Below are positions 37,653-46,676 of a stretch of DNA of 64,000 bases, piece by piece. The stretch spans positions 4,033,001 through 4,097,000 of the forward strand of contig NZ_CM001023.1 of assembly GCF_000166275.1 (NCBI RefSeq), read 5' to 3'. The notes under the pieces are model-generated. The model was not told the origin of the DNA, searched no databases, and saw nothing but the letters and a program-made list of their open reading frames with translations. The position numbers and the translations under genes are program-made. The DNA comes from Algoriphagus machipongonensis (lineage in GTDB: Bacteria > Bacteroidota > Bacteroidia > Cytophagales > Cyclobacteriaceae). Numbering within the stretch: the first letter of the stretch is position 1; each line of letters opens with the position of its first letter.

Positions 37653-37922
37653 AGTAATTATGGTAATCGGGATTTATTTCTTGTTTAACATTTTTCGGAT
37701 TAACGAAACTCTTCCTTTATTGATATTCTAATATCTTACATTTCGAAGCAAGAAATAGAGGGTACATTTTGCAAAAAGAGGGCAGAAATTAGGCTATTTT
37801 TTCTAATCAACCGAAAAAACGACCATTCTATTACCTTCTCCTGATAAAATTCGATTTCTCTAAATTGCTCATCTTAGTTTAAATCATTAGCTTTTTAAAA
37901 ATTAACATAACCCAATTATTTG

Positions 37923-39377
37923 ATGAACTTCAATTTTTCAAATCGTATACAATTCATACTTGGCCTGTTGATCTTTTTCACATTTTTTGAATCCTGTGAT
38001 CAAGCTCAGAAAAAAGAAGAGGCCCCGCCCCCAGAAAAATCAGATAGTATTCTGAAAGATTACGTGATGGCACCTGATACTGCATTTAAATTTGAAGTGG
38101 TCAGAACCGTTACTGGACAAGACTATGATTTTCATGTCTTAAAAATGACTTCCCAGCATTGGCTAAGTCCTGATCTCGTAGATCAAACAGAATGGTGGCA
38201 TTGGGTAAGTATAGTCGTCCCTAGAGAAACGAGCTTTGAAACTGGTTTGATGTGGATCGGCGGAGGAAGTACCAAGACAAAATTACCTGAAGAACCCGAT
38301 CAGTTGATTTTACAAGCAGCTTTGCAAAGCAATTCCATTGTAGCCCAAGTTCATAACATACCCTTCCAACCCTTGACTTTCAAAAACGATCCGGAAGGCG
38401 CAAGAACTGAGGATGCCATCATTGCATATGGCTGGAGGAAATTTCTGGAAGGAGGCGCAAAAGATGAAGATGCTATTTGGCTGGCAAGACTCCCCATGAC
38501 CAAGGCTGTGAAACTGGCGATGGATGCCACTTCGGAAATTGCCAAAACCTACTACGATATCAATCTAAAAAACTATGTAGTGGCAGGTGCTTCCAAAAGA
38601 GGGTGGACTACCTGGACTACAGCTGCAGTGGATGATCGAGTTGTAGCTATTATCCCTATTGTGATAGATATGCTAAACCTGGAGCCTTCCTTTAAACATC
38701 ATTGGAAAAACTATGGTTTTTGGGCACCTGCTGTAGGAAACTATGTCAGTGAAGGCATCATGGAATGGATGGGAACACCAGAGTTTGATAGGCTCTTGGA
38801 GATTACCGAACCTTACTCCTTTTTACCTGAATTGGATATGCCAAAATTACTGATCAATGCCGCTGGAGATCAGTTTTTTCAACCAGATAGCTGGGAGTTT
38901 TATTGGAATGACTTAAAAGGAGAAAAACATGTGCAATACGTCCCAAATTTCGGTCATGATTTAAGTCAATCAGACGCCTTGCCCAATATGGTTTCCTTTT
39001 ATTCCTCCGTGATCAATGAAATTGAAAGACCTAAATACCAATGGTCTATCGAAGGTGATAGGATATCCTTTCAGGCTGACAGTTCTAACCAGCCTATTTC
39101 TGTAAAAATTTGGACCGCATATAATGAAAGCACCCGGGATTTTAGAGTGGATGTCTTTGGACCCAACTGGACTTCGATAGAAATGGAATCCCAGGAAGAT
39201 GGACTTTATGAATATCAAATGGAACAACCTGAGACAGGCTACAAGGCATTTCTGATGGAAGTCACTTTTGCAGGGCAGGCTCCTCTGAAAGTAACTAGCG
39301 GAGTGGAAGTCTTACCGAGAACCTACCCTTTTGAATACACAACTCCTGAACGGGAAGCTAATGCAAACTCAAATTAA
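37923..39377 (+). CDS. PhoPQ-activated pathogenicity-related (PqaA-like) lipoprotein
   Basis: A 484-residue alpha/beta-hydrolase-fold protein. It has a lipoprotein signal (FFESC, Cys26), the family motifs EWWHWVSIVVP, ARLPMTKAVKLAMDA, and VVAGASKRGWTTW with the nucleophile-like Ser near 222, and FGHDL late. PqaA-type proteins are linked to peptide resistance in Salmonella, but here the context (next to a CE15-like esterase and sialidases) suggests a different hydrolytic role. ATG 37923 follows a TTG at 37920. Substrate unknown. Confidence 0.85.
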   Translation: MNFNFSNRIQFILGLLIFFTFFESCDQAQKKEEAPPPEKSDSILKDYVMAPDTAFKFEVVRTVTGQDYDFHVLKMTSQHWLSPDLVDQTEWWHWVSIVVPRETSFETGLMWIGGGSTKTKLPEEPDQLILQAALQSNSIVAQVHNIPFQPLTFKNDPEGARTEDAIIAYGWRKFLEGGAKDEDAIWLARLPMTKAVKLAMDATSEIAKTYYDINLKNYVVAGASKRGWTTWTTAAVDDRVVAIIPIVIDMLNLEPSFKHHWKNYGFWAPAVGNYVSEGIMEWMGTPEFDRLLEITEPYSFLPELDMPKLLINAAGDQFFQPDSWEFYWNDLKGEKHVQYVPNFGHDLSQSDALPNMVSFYSSVINEIERPKYQWSIEGDRISFQADSSNQPISVKIWTAYNESTRDFRVDVFGPNWTSIEMESQEDGLYEYQMEQPETGYKAFLMEVTFAGQAPLKVTSGVEVLPRTYPFEYTTPEREANANSN

Positions 39378-39383
39378 TCTCCC

Positions 39384-40571
39384 ATGCTCAAATCACTATT
39401 TTTCACTGCTATCCTGGTCATTTCCCTAAACTCAATACTTATGGCACAATATGACGTCAATGAAGATGAAAGTAAAGTTCCGCCTTTAGCCCTCCCCGAC
39501 CCTTTTATTAGCAAAGAAGGAAAGGTAATCACGAGCATTTCCGAATGGGAGAACATTAGAAGACCAGAGCTAATAAACCTTTTTACTGAGGAAGTATACG
39601 GTCCCATACCTGGAGACTTTGATGAAATAAAGTTTGAGGAAGTTTCTGAGAGTCAAAACCCATTGGAAGGGTTGGCTATTTTTAAGGAAATCGATATTAG
39701 GGTATCAAGAAAGGGTCAAAAACACAGCATGAGACTGAATTTATTTCTACCACAAAATAGCAGCAAACCCTCCCCAGTAATTCTGCTGGTCAATCACAGA
39801 GAAAAAAGTGAGGATGGTAAAATTGCTGAAGATGGCTACTGGCCAGTAGAAAACATAATCAAACGTGGATTTGCTACAGCATCTTTTCATGGCGAAACAG
39901 TTGCTCCAGATGATGCAGAACGATTCTCCGAAGGCGTTATTTCTAACCTTTATCCAGAAGAGCTTCCTAATCCAGCGGGCATGAGAACATTTGGGGCTTG
40001 GGGATGGGCTGCCATGAGAGCGATGGATTATTTTGAAAAAGATCCTTTGATTGATGCAAAAAAATCAACCATCGTAGGTCATTCACGGTCAGGAAAAACT
40101 GCTTTATGGACCGGTGCCATTGACGAAAGATGGTCGGTTGTTATTTCCAATGAATCTGGCTGCGGAGGAGCTGCTCTATCACGCCGTAAATTTGGAGAAA
40201 CTGTCAAAATCATCAATAATGCTTTTCCACATTGGTTTAATGACAACTTTAAAAACTACGCAGATCATGAGGAATCCTTACCTATTGATCAGCACATGTT
40301 AGCCATGATGATGGCTCCTAGATCCGTTTATTTTTCCAGTGCTCGTGAAGATCGATGGGCAGACCCCAAAGGAGAATACCTATCTCTAAAAATCGGTAGC
40401 AGAATTTATTCTGAAATATATGAGCAGCCTGTTGCTTTTCCAGATGATTTTGAGAATCTCAAAGCCCCAGTATTACAAAAACATTCTGGATATCACATTA
40501 GAGAAGGAAAGCATAATTTAACTTTAGAAGACTGGAATCACTTCATGGATTTTATTGAGTTAAACCAATAA
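39384..40571 (+). CDS. CE15-like glucuronoyl esterase / alpha-beta hydrolase
   Basis: A 395-residue secreted hydrolase with signal peptide (1-21, ending ILMAQ). The serine elbow GHSRSGKTALWTG (Ser near 232), NESGCGGAALSRRKFGE with the catalytic Glu near 255, and late WNHF with the His near 387 match CE15 4-O-methyl-glucuronoyl methylesterases, which cleave glucuronate esters between lignin and xylan or related polymers. Marine bacterial members may use algal uronates. Six bases after PqaA-like gene; likely same operon. Confidence 0.85.
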   Translation: MLKSLFFTAILVISLNSILMAQYDVNEDESKVPPLALPDPFISKEGKVITSISEWENIRRPELINLFTEEVYGPIPGDFDEIKFEEVSESQNPLEGLAIFKEIDIRVSRKGQKHSMRLNLFLPQNSSKPSPVILLVNHREKSEDGKIAEDGYWPVENIIKRGFATASFHGETVAPDDAERFSEGVISNLYPEELPNPAGMRTFGAWGWAAMRAMDYFEKDPLIDAKKSTIVGHSRSGKTALWTGAIDERWSVVISNESGCGGAALSRRKFGETVKIINNAFPHWFNDNFKNYADHEESLPIDQHMLAMMMAPRSVYFSSAREDRWADPKGEYLSLKIGSRIYSEIYEQPVAFPDDFENLKAPVLQKHSGYHIREGKHNLTLEDWNHFMDFIELNQ

Positions 40572-40660
40572 AAATTCAGGTAAGCACAAGACGGTTATTT
40601 AAACTATTTATTGCTTTTTGAAGCATTAATTTCAATTCATACACTTTAGCCCTAGCCTTT

Positions 40661-41671
40661 ATGACCTACCTGATAAGCCTTTTTTTCCTGCTGGCTTTTA
40701 ACAATAACTACCACCCCCAAGAAAAAGTAGAGGTCAAAATTCTAAAATCAGAATTCATCTATGAAAATGCTCCTTTTCCATCTTGTCATGCCTCCACTTT
40801 AGTTGAGACTCCTGATGGGATTATGGCAGCTTGGTTTGGTGGCACCTACGAAAGGCATCCAGACGTCAGCATATATACCGCATTATTATCGGATGGATCA
40901 TGGTCAACCCCAAAGATGGTTGCCGATGGTGTGGAAAACAAAGATTTCAGAAACCCTACCTGGAACCCAGTTCTCTACAGAAATCCAAATGGACAGCTTG
41001 TACTTTTCTACAAGGAAGGACCAAATCCCAGAGAATGGTGGGGGCTATACAAAACCTCAGATGATGGAGGGAAAACTTGGTCAAAAGCAATACAAATCCC
41101 TCCCGGGATGCTTGGTCCTGTGAAAAACAAATCTGTTACCCTGGCAGATGGAACACTACTTCATCCCAGTAGCTTTGAAACCAATGGGGTTTGGAGCATG
41201 CACGTGGAAACCACAACTTCAGATATCCAGGATTGGAAAAAGATAGCTATAGACAACGGAGCTTTTCATGCTATTCAACCTACTGTATTAACCTATCCTA
41301 ATGGAAAACTCCAGATGTTGGCAAGAACTCAGGAACATGTCATTGGCACCACTTGGTCCACCGACGGTGGAAAAACCTGGTCTCCAGTAAGCTCCACAGG
41401 TCTTGTACACAACAACTCTGGGATTGACGCGGTAACACTTAAAAATGGGGTTCAACTTCTGCTTTGTAATCCGATAAAAGAGGGAAGAAACAAGCTTTCA
41501 TTGATGATGTCTGAAGACGGCGTTAATTGGGAAGAAATCCACGTGATGGAGGACCAGCCCGAAGGTGAGTTTAGCTATCCAGCAATTATCCAAGCCGAAG
41601 ATGGCACTGTGCACATGACCTATACTTACAATCGGGAGAAAATAAAATACGTTTCCCTGTCTTTAGATTAA
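40661..41671 (+). CDS. Sialidase-family (BNR) secreted protein
   Basis: A 336-residue protein with a short signal (LISLFFLLAFNN). The sequence PSCHASTLVETPDGIMAAWFGGTYERHPDVSIYTALL is typical of the BNR-repeat sialidase-superfamily hydrolases (PF13088-like). Asp-box motifs KTSDDGGKTW and STDGGKTWSP are present. It does not show the YRIP arginine motif of GH33, so it may be an exo-glycosidase of another specificity. First gene of a probable operon with the DHDPS/NAL lyase and a sodium symporter. Confidence 0.78.
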   Translation: MTYLISLFFLLAFNNNYHPQEKVEVKILKSEFIYENAPFPSCHASTLVETPDGIMAAWFGGTYERHPDVSIYTALLSDGSWSTPKMVADGVENKDFRNPTWNPVLYRNPNGQLVLFYKEGPNPREWWGLYKTSDDGGKTWSKAIQIPPGMLGPVKNKSVTLADGTLLHPSSFETNGVWSMHVETTTSDIQDWKKIAIDNGAFHAIQPTVLTYPNGKLQMLARTQEHVIGTTWSTDGGKTWSPVSSTGLVHNNSGIDAVTLKNGVQLLLCNPIKEGRNKLSLMMSEDGVNWEEIHVMEDQPEGEFSYPAIIQAEDGTVHMTYTYNREKIKYVSLSLD

Positions 41672-41689
41672 AAAAACTCTCCCAATTCT

Positions 41690-42622
41690 ATGTCATTAAT
41701 TACTCCAATTCAAGGGATCATTCCACCCATGGTTACCCCGCTAAACTCTGATTTTTCTTTAGATGAAGCGAGTTTACCAGTATTGATCGAACATATCATT
41801 TCCGGTGGTGTTCATGGCCTATTTATTTTAGGCACTACAGGAGAATTTGCCAGTTTGAGCAAAGAAGTTAAGAAGAAACTCATCGAATTAACTTGCCAGA
41901 TTGTGAATAAAAGAGTTCCGGTGTTGGTCGGGATTTCTGACTGCTCATTTCAGGAAAGCATAGAGCTTGCAAGTTTGGCCAAAAAATCCGGAGCTGATAT
42001 ATTAGTTGCTACCAATCCCTTTTATGTGAATGTGGATCAAGACGAATTGATCAACTATTTTTCTCGGCTCGCAGATGAGGTTGCACTACCGCTTTTCCTC
42101 TACAATATGCCTTCCCATACCGGAATTCATTTAGAGTTAGAAACTATCAAATCACTAGCGAAACATTCCAATATTATTGGGATCAAAGACAGTTCTGGCA
42201 ATAAAGAATACTTCCAACAGCTATGCGAAGCTTTTAAAAATCAACCTGGATTCACGGTCCTGATGGGACCCGAAGAGATTTTAAAAGAAGCCATGGAAAT
42301 GGGTGGATCTGGAGGTGTCACCGGCGGAGCAAATCTTTTCCCAAAACTGTATGTACAATTTTATGAGTCCATCAAATCTGGGAATCTAGAAAATACTAAG
42401 AAGCTCAATGAAACAGTTCAGTTTTTAAGTCAAAACCTTTATCAACAAGGCACCTACAAGTCAAGCTATTTAAAGGGACTGAAAGCTTCCTTAAGCTTTG
42501 AAGGGCTTTGTCCAAATGTATTGGCTTTACCGCTCACATCCTTTGATGAGGATGAAGTCACCTCTTTAAAAGAGCGATATGCTGCCGTTAAAGAATCCGT
42601 CAATAGCAATTTATCTAAATGA
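41690..42622 (+). CDS. DHDPS/N-acetylneuraminate lyase family aldolase
   Basis: A 310-residue class I aldolase. GTTGEF (48-53), YNMPSHTG with Tyr138, and the Schiff-base lysine Lys166 in GIKDSSG are conserved. Family members include dihydrodipicolinate synthase, N-acetylneuraminate lyase and keto-deoxy sugar acid lyases. The context between a sialidase-family protein and a symporter favours a lyase role over lysine synthesis; substrate could be sialic acid or a related ulosonic acid. No epimerase or kinase (nanE, nanK) is next to it. Confidence 0.88.
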   Translation: MSLITPIQGIIPPMVTPLNSDFSLDEASLPVLIEHIISGGVHGLFILGTTGEFASLSKEVKKKLIELTCQIVNKRVPVLVGISDCSFQESIELASLAKKSGADILVATNPFYVNVDQDELINYFSRLADEVALPLFLYNMPSHTGIHLELETIKSLAKHSNIIGIKDSSGNKEYFQQLCEAFKNQPGFTVLMGPEEILKEAMEMGGSGGVTGGANLFPKLYVQFYESIKSGNLENTKKLNETVQFLSQNLYQQGTYKSSYLKGLKASLSFEGLCPNVLALPLTSFDEDEVTSLKERYAAVKESVNSNLSK

Positions 42623-42651
42623 TCACCAACCTTTAATCTGCCATTCCCGAC

Positions 42652-44145
42652 ATGGATCTTCCCATTTTTGACCTCCTTGTTTTTTTAATCTATATGTTGG
42701 CGATAGTTGGCTTCGGGATTTCCTTTTCCTTTCGAAAAAGAACTTCATTGGACTTTACTACTGGGGGAGGAAGGCTACCCACTTGGGCGATAGGCATGTC
42801 AATTTTCGCCACTTTTGTGAGTTCAATCAGCTTTCTAGCCTTGCCGGGAAATGCCTACTTATCGAATTGGAATGGTTTTGTGTTCAGCTTATCAATTCCA
42901 CTGGCAGCATGGATTGCAGTCAAGTTTTTTGTTCCCCTTTATAGAAAATTGAATAGCGAATCAGCTTATTTCTACTTGGAGCAGCGTTTTGGTCTTTGGG
43001 CAAGAGTCTATGCCTCTGTTTGTTATTTATTGACTCAGTTAGCCCGTATGGGGACCATCCTGTATTTATTGGCATTACCCATGAACGCACTATTTGGGTG
43101 GAGCATACCCATGATCATCATTATCACCGGAATCTCTGTGATTGGGTATTCCATGATGGGTGGAATTGAAGCCGTCATCTGGACCGATGCTATCCAAGGA
43201 ATTGTATTAATTCTTGGGGCAATCACCTGCTTGGGCATCATTTTCTGGGAGATCCCTGGTGGGCCAACAGAAGTTTTTCGAATTGCTGCAGAGGGAGATA
43301 AATTCAGTTTAGGGAGCTTCCAATTAGACTTTACAAGCGCTACATTTTGGATGATTTTAGTTTATGGCTTATTTATCAATCTGCAGAATTTCGGGATAGA
43401 TCAGAATTACGTTCAACGCTATATCAGCGCTAAAAATGAAAAAGAAGCCATCAAATCTACTTGGCTTGGAAGTCTACTCTATGTTCCGGTTTCCTTAATA
43501 TTTTTCTTCATCGGAACAGCTCTTTTTGCTTTCTATCAAGCACAGCCAGATCTGCTTCCAGCTACTATTTCGGGCCTTGAAAACAGCGATAAGGTATTTC
43601 CTTATTTTATCGTCTCTCAATTACCTACCGGTATTACAGGATTGTTGATCGCATCGATTTTTGCAGCTGGAATGAGCTCAGTTTCTACCAGTGTAAATAG
43701 CTCTGCTACAGTCATACTTTCTGACCATTATAAAAAGTACATCCACCCTAATCCTTCAGAGAAAACCTCTTTATTCGTTTTGAAAGCAGCCTCTGTCCTA
43801 ACAGGCCTCCTAAGCATCTTTGTTGGACTTGCTTTCAATGGAGTAGAAAGTGCTTTGGATGCTTGGTGGGCCTTGGCCTCCATTTTTAGCGGAGGAATAT
43901 TAGGCTTATTCCTACTTGGGTTTATAGTAAAATCCACCCAAAGTAATCAGGCCGCCATTGCCGTATTAGCTGGAGTATTGGTCATCTTTTGGATGAGTTT
44001 GGGAAGCTTTTTCTTGACAGGAGATCTGGATATTTATCAAAACCCGCTCCATAGCAATATGACGATCGTTTTGGGAACATTGACCATTTTTATACTAGGT
44101 TTCTTGCTTACGCTTTCCGGCAAAAAGAAAAAACCAAGCCTTTAA
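42652..44145 (+). CDS. Sodium:solute symporter (SSS family)
   Basis: A 497-residue inner-membrane symporter with 13 or so hydrophobic segments. Early SSS hallmarks GGGRLPTWAIGMSIFATFVSSISFLALPG and the central GMSSVSTSVNSSATV sodium-binding region are present. It follows the lyase gene by 29 bases and ends the operon, so it probably imports the sugar that the lyase cleaves (SSS members include sialic-acid importers). Substrate inferred. The terminator stem overlaps its last codons. Confidence 0.9.
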   Translation: MDLPIFDLLVFLIYMLAIVGFGISFSFRKRTSLDFTTGGGRLPTWAIGMSIFATFVSSISFLALPGNAYLSNWNGFVFSLSIPLAAWIAVKFFVPLYRKLNSESAYFYLEQRFGLWARVYASVCYLLTQLARMGTILYLLALPMNALFGWSIPMIIIITGISVIGYSMMGGIEAVIWTDAIQGIVLILGAITCLGIIFWEIPGGPTEVFRIAAEGDKFSLGSFQLDFTSATFWMILVYGLFINLQNFGIDQNYVQRYISAKNEKEAIKSTWLGSLLYVPVSLIFFFIGTALFAFYQAQPDLLPATISGLENSDKVFPYFIVSQLPTGITGLLIASIFAAGMSSVSTSVNSSATVILSDHYKKYIHPNPSEKTSLFVLKAASVLTGLLSIFVGLAFNGVESALDAWWALASIFSGGILGLFLLGFIVKSTQSNQAAIAVLAGVLVIFWMSLGSFFLTGDLDIYQNPLHSNMTIVLGTLTIFILGFLLTLSGKKKKPSL

Positions 44146-44156
44146 GACTTGGTTTT
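44130..44156 (+). terminator. Terminator overlapping the symporter stop
   Basis: Arms AAAACCAAG and CTTGGTTTT enclose the stop codon region, followed by a T run. It closes the 40661-44145 operon. The stem starts inside the coding region. Confidence 0.8.
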
Positions 44157-44338
44157 TCTGGTTTTAAATCACATCAATATTCAAAGACACTGTGTTTTCA
44201 ACTAGCAATTTTGCCCAGCTCTAATGAAAATCAGGTCACTAGCACAAAAGTTTATTAAAGTTAACATTTTCAAGAAGTTACTCCATATAAAACAAGTTAA
44301 GTTTTTTTTACTAGATCGGTCCTCTGTATGAGCAGTAG

Positions 44339-44391
44339 CGGTTGGTGTATGAAGCGTTTGGCATTTCGAAGCACTTCATTTTCAGTTTACC
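44339..44391. repeat. Degenerate direct repeat, unit A
   Basis: A unit of about 53 bases begins CGGTTGGTGTATGAAGCG and ends TTTCAGTTTACC. It aligns along its length with unit B, roughly two bases in three identical by eye. Lies in the gene-free left flank of the ATPase/methyltransferase island. Confidence 0.5.
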
Positions 44392-44441
44392 GTAAATTTC
44401 ATTAATTGCTCTACATTTCATTTTAACCACTTATTGCCCAA

Positions 44442-44495
44442 CGGTTAGTATAAGAAGCGTAGGGGAGTTTTGAAACACTGCACTTTCTGTTTACC
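44442..44495. repeat. Degenerate direct repeat, unit B
   Basis: A unit of 54 bases begins CGGTTAGTATAAGAAGCG and ends TTTCTGTTTACC. A third partial box TTTCGGTTTACC lies at 44651-44662. The preceding GCCCAAC resembles an integron attC core site (RYYYAAC) but no matching partner site was found. Confidence 0.5.
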
Positions 44496-44799
44496 ACTTA
44501 GCCAATCCAAATATTTTTATAATTCAATTTACTTAAACATTATCAAAATTTTGGATTGGTGGACTATCTGAACTCTCGAACACCACCGAATTCCCTATGT
44601 TTTTTTAGCCCATGTGGTATGCCGTGTATTTTCCCTTTAGTAGCAGAATGTTTCGGTTTACCACTGTGCGATGGGCAGCCATACTCTTTGACAAGTTTTG
44701 GTTTGCGGGGTTGCATTAAGCGATTTGGCAATATGTATAGCTGAGAAGGGTAGGCTGCTTATTGGACATTTATCGAACATTCACCTTGTTATCGGACAT
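44496..44799. other. Gene-free flank of the island
   Basis: About 300 bases without a supportable gene. A 62-codon open frame at 44556 has a Cys/Pro/Phe-rich, non-protein-like composition and includes a repeat box, so I do not call it. The sequence looks like decayed repeat DNA. Confidence 0.5.
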
Positions 44800-44979
44800 T
44801 TATTGGACGCTTCTACCTTTATAAAGGTATTTGGATGTTTTTAAATCGCCTGTTTTTATCAATAAACCCTTTTCTACTAAATCAATAATGTCTCTACGAG
44901 CATTTCGATCGCCAATATCAAAGTTTTCAGCATAAGCAGTAGTTACTATTTCTCCCTTCGATTTCCATAACGGTCTCGG
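44800..44979 (-). pseudogene. C-terminal winged-helix remnant (Fic- or AlbA-type protein)
   Basis: On the minus strand a 59-codon frame runs from a stop at the 5' side to the TAA at 44800-44802. It reads as SKGEIVTTAYAENFDIGDRN, then ARRDIIDLVEKGLLIKTGD and ends YLYKGRSVQ. The segment R-x-x-x-D-I-x-D-L-V-E-K-G-x-L is the C-terminal winged helix seen in Fic-family and COG2865 (AlbA/Schlafen-like) regulators. No upstream body of such a gene is present, and a stop lies directly before it, so it is a truncated relic. Such genes are often mobile or defence linked. Confidence 0.6.
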
Positions 44980-45129
44980 CTATGAAACGTGCCCCGAAGG
45001 GCATGTTTTTATAGCGATTGTTGTAGGTAGTTTTTTTTCTTTTTTCTGGTTAGTGAAGGAATACTCATTTGCAATTTTTGGATTGTGGGCTGGCTTGTGC
45101 AAATTGCAAATGTGAATGACTTGTGAAAA
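44980..45129. other. Short gene-free spacer beside the ATPase gene
   Basis: Contains a small hairpin (GTGCCC, CGAA, GGGCAT) at about 44989-45004 and an AT-rich run, but no gene. It lies just downstream of the last gene of the minus-strand island operon; no canonical terminator is evident. Confidence 0.4.
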
Positions 45130-46671
45130 TTACTCTCTCGAATCACCTTCATTACGTTCTTTCTCTATTTCAAATGGAATCCGCAATAAGTTGTCTTTTA
45201 TGAATTTGACTGTATCATGTCCTATTTTTCCTGTCTTATTCCAAGCTTTCCATTCAGACACGCCATCGTAAACAACATGCCTTAGAAAAACGAGTACACC
45301 ATTATCATCTTTTATCTCTTGCCAGTGTGGGTGGTTTGGGTTAAAGACAACAACTAATTCATAGTTCTCATTATTTTTTGTTGCCGAATCAGATATTACG
45401 TAAGGATCAAATGGAGACATATCTTCATCAGTATAGAGTTTTACAATCAAACTCCCCAGTTTGATAATTACAGGTTCTGATATTCTATTCACTACAGCCT
45501 CTAACAAGAAATTATTTGCTTTTTCTAAAGCAATTTCTGGTGGGATTTCAATATTCTCTATGAGATCAACGGTTACTTTGTTTTCCATTTCATGATGCAA
45601 ATTGCCCATGGCTACTTCAATAGTCTTAACATCGGATATATCTACAGACTCCCTTACTCGTCTTGTTAGGGCTATCCTAACGAGTTCTTTAACTTCTTCT
45701 TTTAGTTTGTTTTCTAGTTGTTCTTCTTGTTCACCAGACCACAGAATTTGATCTTTTGTATGACTGACATCGAAACCGTCAATAAAAATTTCTCCAATGA
45801 GCCTTTGATTTACCAAATCATTCCTACCTCCATCTTGCTCACCAAATATTTCACTTGGACGATAATTTGTATTTATAACCCTTTCGGATTGAACAAGGGC
45901 AAAGCCAGCCTGACCTCGATCACCTCGATTTAAAACGCCTGCCCAACCTTTAACAGGTTTATCGTCAACAACAAATTCAAATTCCTTTTTTGTTCTTTCA
46001 CCTTCAAAGTTTTCAACTAAAAGTTCGTCTAGGTTTTTCCAGCTTAAGTATTTATCCATCCACTTTATTTCTAATTTCTCAGAAATTAAATCATAGCGAT
46101 AGATTGAAGATAAATAAGAACTAACCTTAGATAAGGTTCTACCCACAAACCTTCTATGCAAGCCCCAAACTCTAATAATTGTGTAATGTGAATCTTCTGG
46201 AACGTCCGTTTCATTCAATTCAAGAGAGATATTACCCTCCTCTATTTTTTCAATATCTACAAGAATGGAGAATTCTTTTTTACTTCCAAGTCGAGAAGTA
46301 GTAACAGACCATTTGTCACCAAGCCAAAACGAAGAGGTTTTTAGACCTAAACCGTATTTGCTGCGTCCTGTATTGATTTCTGGTTTTTGACCTGTATTAA
46401 ATGCTCTTTTTAGGACTGCTTCATCCATCCCAATGGAGTTGTCCTTAATTTCAAAGTAATCATCTGAGAGGTTTTCTCCTCTATAGTATTCTATTAGGAC
46501 GTGTAAGGTCTCACCATCTATTTTAAGTTGCTCGTCTAGAACATCTTTATTTTCATGATAAGCTTGAGTAGAGTTATCTATATATTCTGCCAGTGCATAC
46601 CATAGCTTATAAGATAGCCTTTTATATGATTCAGCAATATTTGCGGTAAAAGTTAAATTGAAATTCTCCAT
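45130..46671 (-). CDS. GHKL (HSP90/MutL/MORC-like) ATPase, last gene of island operon
   Basis: A 513-residue predicted ATP-dependent conformational machine. Bergerat-fold motifs are clear: helix LAEYIDNSTQAY with Glu29 and Asn33 (motif I), DNSIGM at 77-82 (the D-x-G-x-G position, here with Ser), and GRSKYGLGLKTSSF near 102-115 (the lid). The C-terminal half is unrecognised and acidic. Prokaryotic GHKL ATPases of this style have been predicted in restriction-modification-like operons (Iyer, Abhiman and Aravind, 2008). It lies five bases after the nuclease-fold gene. No transmembrane segment; cytoplasmic. Confidence 0.82.
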   Translation of the reverse strand: MENFNLTFTANIAESYKRLSYKLWYALAEYIDNSTQAYHENKDVLDEQLKIDGETLHVLIEYYRGENLSDDYFEIKDNSIGMDEAVLKRAFNTGQKPEINTGRSKYGLGLKTSSFWLGDKWSVTTSRLGSKKEFSILVDIEKIEEGNISLELNETDVPEDSHYTIIRVWGLHRRFVGRTLSKVSSYLSSIYRYDLISEKLEIKWMDKYLSWKNLDELLVENFEGERTKKEFEFVVDDKPVKGWAGVLNRGDRGQAGFALVQSERVINTNYRPSEIFGEQDGGRNDLVNQRLIGEIFIDGFDVSHTKDQILWSGEQEEQLENKLKEEVKELVRIALTRRVRESVDISDVKTIEVAMGNLHHEMENKVTVDLIENIEIPPEIALEKANNFLLEAVVNRISEPVIIKLGSLIVKLYTDEDMSPFDPYVISDSATKNNENYELVVVFNPNHPHWQEIKDDNGVLVFLRHVVYDGVSEWKAWNKTGKIGHDTVKFIKDNLLRIPFEIEKERNEGDSRE

Positions 46672-46676
46672 TCTGG

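Noticed and set aside
44430-44500. Possible integron attC site around GCCCAACGGTTAG
   Set aside because: Only one core-like box is present; the opposite GTTRRRY box and a foldable attC stem were not found, and no integrase is in the window.
44556-44744. 62-codon open frame on the plus strand in the island flank
   Set aside because: Composition (many Cys, Pro, Phe, Gly with no regular pattern) is not protein-like and it covers one of the degenerate repeat boxes.
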